From: Amblyornis subalaris
Lineage: Eukaryota > Chordata > Aves > Passeriformes > Ptilonorhynchidae
Direction: 5' to 3'
Length of the DNA: 64,000 nucleotides
NCBI GenBank assembly: GCA_018881555.1
Contig: JACAXG010000007.1
Coordinates: 10,867,435 to 10,931,434 of the forward strand
Shown here in pieces: positions 9,733-22,390 of the stretch; positions within the stretch are counted from its first letter, which is position 1; each line of letters starts with the position of its first letter. A program made the position numbers and the translations under genes. Below the pieces are notes generated by a model that ran no database searches, had not been told where the DNA came from, and worked only from the letters and a program-made list of their open reading frames with translations.

Positions 9733-11840
9733 GTGCAGAGCAAAGCCTGAAAAGATGCAGTGAGTGAAGAGCAAAGGCCAGAAAGGAAGTTCCCTTAAAA
9801 AATAGTAGTGACCTAGAGACTTTGAGTGTTAATAAAAGGATTTATTAATGCCAGTCTGTGAAGTAAGTGACATTTTAAACTCTTTAATTGGAGCTGGCTT
9901 AGATACCACACTCAGTGTGGATTAGGGTCACTGATTATCCACTAATGTGTTTCAAAGCTTTGACTCTAATTCCTGCTAGCAGTTGAAAGCATCAATCACT
10001 TGCATATGCCCAACTGGCAGCAGTATCTAGGTCTCCAGTTTAGACTTACAAAATGTTGGTTAAAACAAAAGCCTTGGCCTTTTGAGGACTTCAGGTAATT
10101 TATCATTTAAGAAGATGTGCATTTACATTTTTCTGTGAGCCACTGCTTCCATCTGTGCTTTAAAAATTGCTACCAATACACAATTTCCAGCAATATTTGC
10201 ATTGTGTTTTAAAACTGTTGAGATCTATATATTGACCACTAAGAATTTGTTAAGAGACTGTCTGCAACTCAGGGAATACGATTCCAGTGCGAGTCATTAC
10301 TGGGATGAAAATTCACGTGGGATGTCCTCCCTGGAAAAAGTGAGCAGATGACCTCTTCCAGACGTGTGTTCCTGTGAAGATTCAGATTGCCATGATAAGG
10401 ACAGCTAAAAAATGCCCTCTGCTTCTTTCAACATAATTTGCCAATACAATTTGTACAATTTTACTCTGCTTGTTTCCCTTTTCTTGGCAGCTGAGTGAAT
10501 TTCATCTCGAGTAATTGGGGGAGAATTTCAGGCATCAAACCAAAGGATCTTGTAATTTAGGCCACAGAAAATCTGCTTGCAATTCAGAAAGCATCTTGGG
10601 ATTCGGGCCACAGAGGCTCTGTTTCTTGATACTTTTAATAGTTACACTCCCTGCTGAGACCAGATACAGTCCATGACACACAAAGGCGCAAGGGAAGACT
10701 CATGGCCCCTTAAAAAANGTTTTCGCTGTAAGAAGTTGTTGATGAGTTGTTGATACTTGTCTGTATGTCACCNCCCTTCCTCCCAGCATTGAGAAAAGCA
10801 GCCTGTAATTTTTTCTTGTTGGTGGTAAGAAGACAGAACAAGGAATTGAACCATCATTATATATTTCTGACAAATGCTTCTTCAAACAGGATTCCTCTGA
10901 AATCTCAGCAGGACGGAGTGATGTGCCCTGTACTTTCTCAAATCAGACAAAGGACAGTTAGACAGCTCTGCATGACACTGAAAGATGTATCGAACAGGGC
11001 AAAACTGATGTCCTTTGACAGATCAAGATTACATATCTGTCCTGAAAAGCTTTTGCAAAAAAATTTGGTTGCAGCTGAGTTTATCTTTGACAATTTTTTC
11101 CCACTACTTGAGAAAATGTTACATTTTCTCTAAATTTCACTTTTTTTTTTTTCCTTTTTCTTCAAATATTTTTGTTGTTGTCATTATTCTGGAAAATAAA
11201 ATGAGGAGAAAAAAAGACTAATTTTTTTTTATAATTTTCACTACAATGTTGTTTATAAATCTTTCTTCCCAAAGAACATGTCAGACTAGCCAGATGTTTT
11301 AAAGCCATCATGGAAGAAATTTGAAGCAAGACAGAAAACTTGCCATAAAGAGTTGGTATAACACTTCTGCTGGGAGAGATACTCATCTTGAAACCTAGAT
11401 TAAGAGAAGTATTCATTAAGCACACTCGGCAACAATCATTTGGATCCTTTAATAATTTTTATGCACAACTGGATTATGGTAAAACCTGAAATCATTCTGC
11501 AGCACTAAGCAATAAGACCCTTTATCANTATATCTGAACTTTTAGAATATTATTTTACTCTGGAATTCTTTCTTCTGTGTTTATTTGCTGTTAAAAGGGG
11601 GTTCAATATGCTAATTTGTACAAAAAATGTGCTCATCAGCCAAGTATGCCGGATTTGTACTAAAGTTTCATTGCATTTTATGACAAAAATTTCTCTAACC
11701 TAGTTGTAAACTTCTCTAACACGACAGTTACATTTTCAATAAAATTACTTAGCAAATCATTTTATTCTTAATTCACAACATCACATAGGTAGTGTTTTTC
11801 CACTTTATTTTTCCTTGGTTCTATATCCAACCCATTGCTT
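9733..11840. other. Non-coding sequence, no recognised gene or repeat
   Basis: Unique sequence with T-rich runs around 11142-11160 and 11221-11230. A 128-codon plus-strand frame (10747-11133) contains an ambiguous base, overlaps a minus-strand frame and shows no known domain. I do not call it a gene. Confidence 0.5.
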
Positions 11841-12815
11841 ATAGAATCCCAGAATAGTTTTGGTTGGAAGGCACCTTTAAAGGTCATCTAGTCCACTTCC
11901 CTCAGGACTCTGTGATGCATCTNGNCATCTCCCACAGACTTAAGTATTATCTAGTTCCTAAGATGGTCATGAACCTGATCTTCTCTTACAGGGAGGGGGA
12001 CTTTGCTCCCCCAGTCCCTGTCTTGTGATCCATCCACTCCAGAGGTGTGAGGAGAGAGGTTGCCAGTGAAGACTGAGACAAAAATGTTGTTGACTACCTC
12101 AGGCTCCTTGTCTGTTGTTACCAGTTTGCCAGTCATGTTCATCAGGAGAAATATGCCTTCTTTGACCTTCCTTTTCTGGCTAACACAGCTGTTGAAGCCC
12201 TTCTTATTATTCTGTGTCCCTTGACAAAGCTCCAGCTTCACCTTGCCTTTCCTAACCTCATCCATACACAACCAAACTTCATCTTTCTACTCTTCCCGGG
12301 TTACCTGTCCTTGTTTCCACTGCCTGTGCATTTGCTTCTTTCCCTTTAACCTTACAGGCATCTTGACTCATCCACGCCAATCTCTTCCCTTCCTTTGCTG
12401 ATTTCTTACACCAGGGGATAGACAGCTCTTGTGTTGTATGGAAAGTGGCCTTAAAAGTCTTCCAGAGCTGTCCTGCTCTCTTGTCCTGAAGGGTAGTTAC
12501 CCAGAGGATCTTATTGACTAACTCCTTGAACAGCCGAAAGTTTGTTTTCCTAAAATTTGGAGTTCTGACTTTACTCTTCACCTCACCCATATCCCTCAGG
12601 ACTGTGAATTCCTCCAATGCATGATTGCTGCAGTGCAGGCTTCTGCCAATCTTGGCATCAGCTCACTTGTTTTGGTGACTGTCAGGTCCTGTGTTGCATA
12701 CCCTCTGGAAGGTCTGTTTATTCCCTGGCTCGAGAAGTTCTCCTTGCTGCACCCCAGGAGTCTCCTGAATTGCCTATAGCTCACTGTGCTACTTTTCCAG
12801 CAGATCTCTCTGGGG
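11841..12815 (-). mobile_element. CR1 LINE fragment with ORF2 endonuclease end and linker, RT deleted
   Basis: About 1 kb of antisense CR1. The minus strand from 12815 downward encodes the end of the ORF2 endonuclease domain (ICWKSS, RRLLGCSKENF) in one frame. A second frame at 12279-12617 carries the linker (KVRTPNFRKTNFRLFKELVN, KRLAWMSQDA), and a third at 11951-12271 carries NNKKGFNSCVSQKRKVKEG and VFTGNLSPHTSGVDG, then DQVHDHLRN. The homology runs on to MHHRVLRE near 11900 and then switches to the last 55 bases of the CR1 3' end (TTTGGTTGGAAGGCACC region, tail ATAGAATCCCAGAATAG). Roughly the whole reverse transcriptase region is missing. At least two frameshifts separate the coding blocks. 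It is a pseudogenic retrotransposon. Confidence 0.9.
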
Positions 12816-14489
12816 AGGAAATAGATAAAACTAGAAGAGATTGAAACAGACACGAGGAACTAGCACACAAAGCTTCACCAAACCTTCCCCAAAAACTATC
12901 CTATTCTGTGGATTAATTCTCATTTACTTCAAGTCAAGCTGGTAGCCCAAGGGCTTCCTGCCCCTTTGAACAACATCAGATGGTTATGACATTATATTTT
13001 AGGCCCCTGGGAACGGGTAGAACACAGGGGTAGAACTAAAGTGCTGCTTAAAACAGTAGAGTTGTTGGTCTTAGCCCTGGTTAGCCAATCTCAGCACTGC
13101 TTGCAGTGATATCACCAGTGTCTTTATCCTGGTGTTTAGCATCCCTGTAACCTGAACCTTGTGTGGTGAAACAAGGTGCATGGAGATAATAAAAGACTAA
13201 ACCAATCTCACCTAGATCCCAGTCTCATGATGGGCTGAGTTTCTTGANTTTATGGCTCCTTCCTCTAGGACACAGGGCTATCCCAAAGAACAGGCAATCA
13301 TGTGCAGTCTGTAAGCCATCAGACAGTAATTATTAAAAGCATGTAAAACCTTAACAAAAAACAGTGCTCCAGACAGCCACTCCACAGTTCCTACACAGTT
13401 CCTAAAAGCTTAGGGCATGAAAATTATAAAAAATAATGCAGTGCACTACAGTAGTGCCTTGAGAAGTTGTAACCCATAAGTGCCTCCATATGTGGGAGTT
13501 CAAAATATATCCCTACTGATGACAGGCCTGCCACTGTCCTGATGTACTGCATTTCTCCCTCTTTAAAAGGGTTAGCTGCCCTTTAAAGAACAAGAGGGGA
13601 AAGAATTAAGTTCAAGTGTGATTAATAGTTCAGTGCAGTAGCCTATTAATGGATGAGTAATTGACTAATAATTGCACACCTTTCTATGTCTGCCCTTAAA
13701 TTAAATCCTGCCACCTCAATCCATCAAGTTTGTTTACTGGAACATCTTGCCAAGTGAGCAGTTATCTGTATTATGCCCGTCTTCTAGCAGGAGAAGGGGA
13801 ACAGCAGACTTGGCCTTTTGAAACATTAACAGCACTGGAGCTTAAGTGATCACATGTGAATATTCAAGTGCTCTTATTTAACAGAGATTGCAAGGGGATC
13901 TGGTGATTTGATTCTACATGACTGGCATGTTGTAATCACGGCTATAGCGGGAAGCTAACATCACTCCCCATCCTAACCATCTTCTCCTCTGCAGTATTTT
14001 TGCTGGAAGGTTTTGTAGGCAGCATTTTTGCATGGTGGACATTTTCAGTGCTGTTATTCTCAAGTGACTACACTGTTAGAACGGGAAATTCACAAATTCC
14101 AGGTCTTTGCTTTCTTCTAACATGCTGGCCCAGTGAAGTGACTGGTGGCAAGGTAGAGGTGGGAAGGGATTGAGCTGGCAGGTGAAATCTGCAACGTTTC
14201 CAGTTCAGTGAACAAGCTGCTCNGCTGACCTGCTAAATCCATCCCTGCTCCTGTCCCACTCTTAAAATTAGGGTCTAGATTAGGAAGATTTCACTCCAGG
14301 TTAACTCATACTGGGGTCTGGTTCCATGAAGTTGTACCCCTGAGAGAAGAGAGCCCCAAAACCCCTCTGTAGGCAGATGTTTTAGGAAAAGGGGAGAATT
14401 AAGGAAGCAACTTCTGTAACCGGAATGAGCAGTGCCAGATGAAAAGAAGCCAACTGCCTGCCCGGAGGCCATAATGAATTGATGAGCCA

Positions 14490-14532
14490 GGAGACACCTC
14501 AGGAGTGTTATTCACACCTCAGGGGTGTCTCC
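14490..14532. repeat. Combined direct and inverted repeat
   Basis: GGAGACACC at 14490-14498 pairs with GGTGTCTCC at 14524-14532. Inside, ACACCTCAGGAGTGT and ACACCTCAGGGGTGT form a 15-base direct repeat with one difference. The segment can therefore fold as an imperfect stem and also reads as a short tandem duplication. Confidence 0.85.
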
Positions 14533-17500
14533 TATTGTTTTGGAATAGTGAGAGAGCAGGAATCATTACAATGTCAGCCCTTCCCATTACTCAATTGTGC
14601 CCACTGGATATAGGGCTGCCTAAAGCAAGAAATGGATGTGCTACTGTTCTTCTCTGTGTCCCTTTTGAGCTTAGAGTCCCATCCTAGTGCAGCCTCCAGG
14701 TTCAAAGTGAGGCACTTCCTCCAATTAGAAATTAATTGCCTTAGAAANCAGCTGAGAATTTTAATTTCTTCTTTTTTCTTTTTTTTTCCGAGGCCTATCA
14801 GTCTTGTTTCTTTATGTAATTTGATTTTCCCCTCTGTCTCAAAGCATGTGAAGAGGAAGAAACTAATTTTCAGAGGAAATTGAAATACAATGCTGATTGT
14901 TTGCTGTGATATTCCAGTGTACCTGTAGCTGAATTCCTGAACTAGATGCACAAGGCTTACTGACCTTAGTAGGAATCTGCTAGAAGTTGTGAAACAATAG
15001 TTGGAAATATTGCGGTGATCTAAGACAAAATTGCGCTCTGACCCTACCTCAGTATCTTAAAACTTTCATACTTTTGAAACCTTTAGGGGTTTTTAAGACT
15101 GTAAACCTTGGCAGACTGTCAAAGACAGCTACCATTTTTCTGGATTTTTCACAGTTTTGAGGTTTGTTCATTCAAATGATCTTCTAGAGAATGGGAAAAG
15201 GGCAGTCAATGGCTGTCACTGGAAACAAGGCAGGAAAGGATGTGTAGTACTGCCCTTTTTCTAAAAATGCCCGACTTTCCAGAACTCTGCCAGCTCTGAT
15301 CACAGGAATCCATTCAGAGCTGCAGGCACTGCATGTCTCAGCCACTGGATCACNGCCTCTTTTCGGGAGATTAACAGGCAGCATGGAGGCCAGCATCCCA
15401 CAAAACCCCAGGAAGCAAGAAACGGGATGTTAGCATTTCCAAGTAACGCAGCCATAGGCAACATCCTGACATAGTAAGTCACACGAGTGATATTCCAAAT
15501 ATATGCCTATTCATATGAAAAAATCCCTGTTTCCACTCTGCCTCTATGAAACACCACACATCACTGAGATGGTTTGTTACCATCACCCCGATGCGATCAG
15601 TAAAGGTTCTCCCACAGAAATGAGTTGGACAATTCACCACAAATTACCACTCTATCTGTGTAGGTAAGAACCTGGGCCTGCATAGCCAAAAGACACCCAA
15701 GTATTTCCTAGTGGCTGTATCTCAGTATATCAAACCCTAATAATCTGACTGTGGCATGGCAGCCTGACAAAGGAGGTAGATTTTCCAGTGCATCTCTAAT
15801 AATTTCTCTTCTGCATCATGTTGTTTATCATGGACATCTGTAACAAGAGCCAATAGCTACCAGGATGAAGGATTCTTACTATCCCATTTCTTGGGTTGTC
15901 CACCTGTCTCTGTTAGAGGTGATTTTTAAGCTTCAGTTTGCACATGTTTCAGGACCATTGGTTTATCCTGTCCTTCCAGACAACTTGGAATACTATCAAA
16001 CATCACCCTGTATAGCCTCAGTCATAGTACACCAGAGGAAAGGGTAACACAGAACTGAGATATTGCCACTGGACAGTCACTGACCACCGGTGTTCCCTAA
16101 GAACACCNTCTGCTTTCTGTCACTGCCACAATCAGACTACAGGGCTCCAGTTGGAGTAAAAGAATAAACAACCTCAGAAGTCAAATCTCCTGTTGATAGG
16201 GAACAAAATGTTTCTTCTTAGCTTTCATAGGTAATAAATTTCAGACTGATATTAGTACAATATCCAGACTCTGTTCTGTATTCAAGCACTAGATGGAGGT
16301 TTGGACATAGCACCATGGCCAACTCCCAAGGACTTGTATCACAAACCTGGTGCCCCATCTCTGAGTAATACGAGCCTTTCACATCTATTTGGCATAAAAA
16401 TCCACACAGAAACATGAGGATTTCTCAAAAGATAAAAATTTGGAATTTTACTCTTCTCTAATGAACAATTCATTGCTGNTCTAGTGCAACATTAAAATCC
16501 ATAGTAACCTGGAAGAGATTGACATGTGTAACCAGCATAAAATGTGGTATGATTGCGGTTGCCCGTCACTATGAATGGCAACTGCTGTTTGCAACTCCTG
16601 TAATCAAAAATGTCACATTGTCTTTTTTTGCCTCATTTCCTCTGACCCCCTTTCAATATGTTTGCACTTTTAGAAGCTGTTGAGAAGATGTTGTTCTAAT
16701 TGAAGTGTTTGATACTAATACAGGTTTGTAAATTTGTGAGAAAATAATGGAACACCTGGCCAAAAGCTGGCTGAAATCTATGATCAATAGTCCCTTTTAG
16801 CATTAGCGGCCTTTGAGTGAAACCCCAATTACAGCAACATGAACTCTGTCCAATTAACAATAAGGAACCAACACTGTGTTCCTTTGGACAAGCCTATTTG
16901 GAGTGAATGCTGTTTTTCAGAACACAAGCAGAGATACCCTTAGCCCACCACAAACCAACAAACACAGTTTAAAAAGCTCAGCAGAGGCTGAGATGAAACA
17001 GTTGTGTTGCTATGAGTAAAACGAAGCCTCCAGCTTCAATTCCAACAGTANAGAGTGTGATGGATAATTGCTGATCTTCTAAACGGAAGTTTCAGCTGCA
17101 TCTCCCAGCAGCAAGCAACTGAAAAACCAGAACATAAAAAGCCTTGTCTCTTGAAGTTGCCTGGCCAAAAGCATTTGGTTGTTATGTCTATTCATGTAGC
17201 TTTGGTAGAGAAGAGTAGAATGGATGCAGTAAATCTGATCCAAAGCTCACTTCAAAAATAAATGCAGATTGTGCCTTTTGTTGGACAACAGTTGGTGGCA
17301 AAAAGGCTGGTGTTCAATGCCAGTTTTTGACAGATCTTAGCCTGAGAGCTCCAGGATACTATTTTGAGCTGAAGAATACTATATTAATGTAGTTATAGTA
17401 GCAATATTTCTACATGAAATAGCATTTGGAGTTAAAGACATTTCGGAAGGGTTGTTAGAAAGTAAGAAATTAATTAATTGGTCATGAGAGTCAGAGCATG

Positions 17501-18370
17501 AGATACTGGTGGGAGAAGAATCTTGCAAGCTGTAGAAGAAGAGTTACAATCAGAAACTCCTAATGCTGGTGCAGGCTTTGCAGAATCACTAGCTGGGAAT
17601 TTCTTTTATAAAGTAAATTCCAGAAGACTAAGAACATCCAAAGAATCCGAAACAATGGGATATAAGATAAGAGACTGTAAACTCATGTGGTTCAAAACAC
17701 AAACCACCCTGGCATTGATTGTGAGGACAGAAATTAACTGCATCTGTCAATGAAAAAAATTCTGCCAGACACTCAGATAAGCCTACTCCCACATGCAGAT
17801 TACACTAGGAAAAATTTCCAAGTCAACCTGCTACTTAGACTCTAAGCTAAAACACNTGACACATCTTTTGAGGTGTTCTTTACCTTTCCTTTGATTCAAA
17901 TTACCTTAACAGTATAAAACACTTCAATCTTCTCACACTTAAAACCCACAATGGGACANAGTACATAGACTCCACTGAGGGAAAAAACAAGTTGTAATGA
18001 AATGAAAATAGCAATTTTTATGCATTGAAAGGATGAATTAGCTCAAGAACTAAGTCTGNTCTTAGAATGTCCTACTTTAGTACCAAAGATTATCTTCTAA
18101 AAAGTTGAGTAAAATATTAATATGTGTGTGATGTCTGCACGTCTGAACATATGCAGAAGCATTTAAATAACTACATATATCAGATAATTAAGATGATATG
18201 ATGATTGCAGCTATTTTAGGCTTCTCCAGTTACACAAATCGTCTCACAGCCCCCGTATACCTGGGAATGCTTTCACAGTTTTTTACTGCCACAGAATGAC
18301 TACTCATTCAAAGCACGTCAGTCCTGAAACTGAAATACTTAGAAGATTCTGGAATGACATATTCCAAATT

Positions 18371-18403
18371 CCATATTCCATTATTCCATATTCCATTATT
18401 CCA
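18371..18403 (+). repeat. 15-bp tandem repeat, 2.2 copies
   Basis: The unit CCATATTCCATTATT occurs at 18371-18385 and 18386-18400 and is followed by CCA. The preceding bases ATTCCAAATT look like a degenerate further unit. A short AT-rich minisatellite with no sign of function. Confidence 0.9.
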
Positions 18404-21400
18404 CCACCCAATAAAAAGTTTCGTTTGATCTTGTTGTTTGTATTACAGGTTCAATTACTTACACTTTGTGGGCTTGGAGATTTTAGGCAAAATATATTTA
18501 AATGATGTTTTGCAGGAAGAAGGGAAGGAAGAGCATTAACTGGGAGGTTTGTAAGGAGGAACTGCGGCAGAATCAAAACTGCCTTACAGAGGCACCACTT
18601 GTGAAATNTTTCTCATTTCCTTGTGTTTGTAAAAGGGATATTCTGCAGAGCAGAATTAGCACTAAGAAGAGATTGCTTAAACATGAGTCTGCAAAATGAA
18701 ATCCTGAGCTGACATCTACATGGGGACAAAGATACAAAATCAAGCTCGCATTTTGCTAAGAAACTCTAATCTTATAACTAGTTATGAATGAAAATCTTGC
18801 TCATTTGATTATGAGATTAAAGATATTTAGACACAAAGGCATCCAAGAAGACAGGAAAGATGTTTCCTCAAAGAAGGAAAATAGGCACTGAGAGGAAGGC
18901 TAATAGAGACATAATTGAGTATGATATAGATGACTGAAACTGGCAAAACACATGAAAGGCAAGGCAGTGTCTGTTTGCTTTCCTCATTGACTGAGAAAAG
19001 TTATTTGTTAAAGGATGTCATGGAAAAGATCAAATGCTGAAGCAATGTGTACAGGAGCATGATTAGCTCAGTGATCTCCGCAGGAGGAACTCAAGGTTTG
19101 GAGCACGCAATTTCTCCTACTGTGAATTCAAGCTGGGCACCATCAGCAGTTTGCATTCCCACTTGGAAAAGTATTTCCATTTGGAAATGGGTGAATGGCA
19201 GCCAGTTGCCACACAATTGCTGACAAGAAGCAACAGACATTAATTTGCACTCCCATCTGCCCCGATCAATAATTTCTGTTCAAAACTATGAGTCCTGTCC
19301 TCCCTCAAAAATATGTGTCTTTTACTGAGCATACTGATTTATACTTTCAGAAATGCAGTATTCAGTCAAGGAGTGCTATCTTCAGAATCCAACAGATATT
19401 ATTAAAAGTTGTTAGATACTTCTTTGTTTTTAGGATACAGTAATCCTCATTTTGTAGCCACAATCATCTCTAAACATACTTTTCCATTCTGACAGTTTGT
19501 CATTGACTATTTCAGAATGAATGGCTTTTCCTAGCTCCTTACCAATTCCTTAAGCTTAACTTTAATAATCTTGCATTTTCTTTGCTTTAAAGAAATAAAG
19601 TAAAGCCCCATGCTCACTTTCATCTCACCTACCTGTCCTTTTAGGATTTACAATAAATTCCTCCCCGTAAATTTGTATCAAAATCTAAAGCAGCCATTTC
19701 ATTTGGAAATTTCTACCTTCCAAAACTTCTCTCCAGCACCCTACAAGGACTCACAGTGGTCTGTGATGGCACAATTTCCCTAGGATGTCTACACATAATG
19801 AGCAAGTCTTTGCTTCAAAACATCAAGACCAAATTTTCCTCCCAAGCAAAGGACACCCTGTCTTGTCTAAGTGCCTTTTCTTCACATTTTCATCCACACA
19901 AAAGCCTCCCTGTGGTAAGGTTCTCCCTTTCTTTCTTTTTTTTTTTGCTGGCATCTGTGTATGATGAAGGTCTCCCAATTTTCCACAGTTGTCCCTCTGT
20001 CTTCCCTGCTTTCTCTAGAAAGGGAGAGCAGGGTCTAGAGCAATCTTTTTGTGGTTTGTTCTGTTTTCCTAAAACCAAGCAAATTCCCCATCTCACACAG
20101 GCAGATGGAATCATTACATCACGTGGATTCACAATTGGAGCTGATTCTCAAAAGCCTTCAGTAATCTGGAAACACAAGGCAAGGCTCAATAGTATTTCCT
20201 CTGAACAATAGAGATAGGATGGTCATCGACCTCGTTGCTTTCTGACTGCTTGTTCTATTGAACAGCTTGTTCTTTGTTGACCCAGATCGCTGACATCACT
20301 GCAAATAAATGTTTTGTAGGTATTTTCTGCCTTCAGACCAAAAGGCAGCATATTTTGGTGCCCTGATCACTTCTCAGAGAGCTGAAATTCCTTTAAAAGT
20401 CTGGGGCTCTCTTCAGATAAGTTTAATGATCCCTCACATCATAGCATGACACATGAAGAACTCCATGATTTTACACGTGTAAAACCTGAAACATGAAAGA
20501 AGCAAAATGATTTGCCTTTTGAAAGTTAAGGGTATTTTGTAGGACAGCATGGGAGTGCTTGATCAGATGACAGTCCTTCTCAGATAATGTGTCGCAATCA
20601 CAGAAGCCTGAAAATCCTTTCCTTTTCACACCTTGCCTTTGTAGTATTGTTGCTATGTAAATGTTTAATGTAGCCAAGATTTAATGGAGATTCTCACTGG
20701 CCTTTTCACTTCTGCATTCTCTTTCAGGAGGTTTCTTATCTTCTGGGGACAATTTTGGCATTCATTAGCAAAGTGACAGTGAAGATCTTATCACGATTTC
20801 TGGCCATGTGGTCTCTTACCACATAGATCCAGCTAACCTAGACTTGCAGCATTAGTGGGGATAAACCACCTAATTATCTCAGTTTTTTCTATTTATTTGA
20901 ACAGAGAAAGACAATAAAGGCAAGTGGCCAAAACTGATGTGGAACTTATGATCATTCCTACATATACCTGCCAAAACAGGGGCTCTGTATTGTGCCAACA
21001 GTTTTGGTCTAGACGGAAGGTCTGTTGTTTGAGGTTAATAGGTATAGATTCTTTTGCTACTGTAATCGTAGGTTGATTGATTGGTGATCAAAAGTGTGGG
21101 TTGTAAGACACTTATCTGTATCCCTGCATCATCCTTCCAGTCATAAAATGGTAGCCAGAGCTATTTTAAGATCCTGAAAGCACAGGGAAAAGCAAGTGGC
21201 ATACCTGTGCAATTTTGTATGAGCAACTTCAAGGTGCGTAGAAGCAACTAACATTGCTGAATTTCTTGATTTATCTTCAGTTGCAATCTCTATTAAGAAC
21301 TACGTTGACCTTTCTAAATTTTGCATGTGTTAAAAAAGAAGTCACATCAATTATCACATGCAGACCCAGCAAGAAGAAAATTCTCACAATTTTCTAGTCT

Positions 21401-21404
21401 TCCA

Positions 21405-22390
21405 TGTTGTGGCAGAATGACATCAACATTTTCTGGGGATCATTTATCATTTCCTGTAGTTGCATGTTCTTGAAGGATATCCAGACTTCCTGGGCTCCTT
21501 TGCCCTTCAGGACTGCCTCTGACGGGATTCTGTCAACCAAGATCCTAAACAGGCTGAAGTCTGGAAGTACAAGTCAGGAGTTCTGCTAACCCCACTCCTT
21601 CTTCGAGAATCAGAATTTCCTGGTGGCTGTGCCCAAGATGACCTCCAACCATGGCATCAGCTACAAGTCCTTCTCTGTTTACAAACAGCAGGTCCATGGA
21701 GGTACCTTCCCTGGTTAGGTCACTCACCAGCTGTGTCNGGAACCTCGCAGTCCATTTCCTCTCTGCTGTACTGTAATTCCAGCAGGCATCTGGTAAGCCA
21801 AATTCCCCCACGAGAAAAAGTGCTAGCGATTGTGAGACTTCTTCCAGCAGCTTGTAGAATGTTTTGTCTGCCTGTTTGTCCTGGCTGGGTGGTCTATAAC
21901 AGACCCCCACCATGCTGCCTTGTCTGCCTTCCCCCTGATTCTTACAAATAAACACTCAACCCTATCATTGCCATCACTGAGCTCTGCACAGTCAAAACAC
22001 TCCCTAACACAAAGGGTTCCCCCACGTCCTCTCCTTCCTTGCATATCCCTTCTGAAGGTTTTGTAGCCATCCACTGCAGCACTCCAGCTGTGTGAGCCGT
22101 CCCACCATGTTTCTGTGATTGCACATATANCTGAGTTTTCCCACTTCACGATGGCTTTGAACTCCCCGTCTTTTGCTTGTGCTGTGTGCATTGCTATAAA
22201 GGCATTCAAGATCCTGCCACTCATTTGGGAGGAGAAGCCTGAATTCCTATGTGGCTGTTCTCAGGTGCTTCTGTGGTTTCTAACACATCAGTAACTCCTG
22301 GATCTTTGCTGAAACCTCTATCTCCACCTGCTACCTCCACTGAGAGGGCAGACTGAGGGACCTCACTAGCACACCATCCCTCAAATTAAG
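21405..22390 (-). mobile_element. CR1 LINE internal fragment: ORF2 endonuclease region, no 3' end
   Basis: The most informative CR1 copy in the window. On the minus strand, a frame at about 22240-22385 leads into 21823-22224, which carries AITETWWDGSHSW, DGYKTFRRD and DDRV-like NDRVECLFVRIRGKAD, hallmarks of the apurinic-type endonuclease of CR1 ORF2. The reading frame then shifts to 21545-21955 with GVCYRPPSQDK, LVGEFGLPDACW and GGHLGHSHQE. The linker continues with frame breaks (SGYPSRTC region) to about 21405, where homology stops. Neither reverse transcriptase nor the 3' untranslated end follows. The right edge near 22390 is approximate. One in-frame ambiguity and several shifts make it non-functional. 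Confidence 0.9.

Larger units (their letters stand above)
12816..21404. other. 8.6 kb without a recognised gene or transposon
   Basis: The longest transposon-free stretch in the window apart from small internal repeats described separately. Open frames are short and two-sided: 14574-14951 (minus) and 14632-14883 (plus) overlap, 19756-20211 (plus) overlaps 19890-20132 (minus), and none has a known domain. Segments near 13590-13760 and 16640-16920 have dense AATTA/TAATNA-like motifs of the sort seen in conserved non-coding elements, but conservation cannot be judged from one sequence. Confidence 0.5.

Noticed and set aside
19756..20211. 151-codon plus-strand open frame.
   Set aside because: No domain recognised, low-complexity Phe/Ser stretch from a T-run, and an overlapping minus-strand frame of similar openness.
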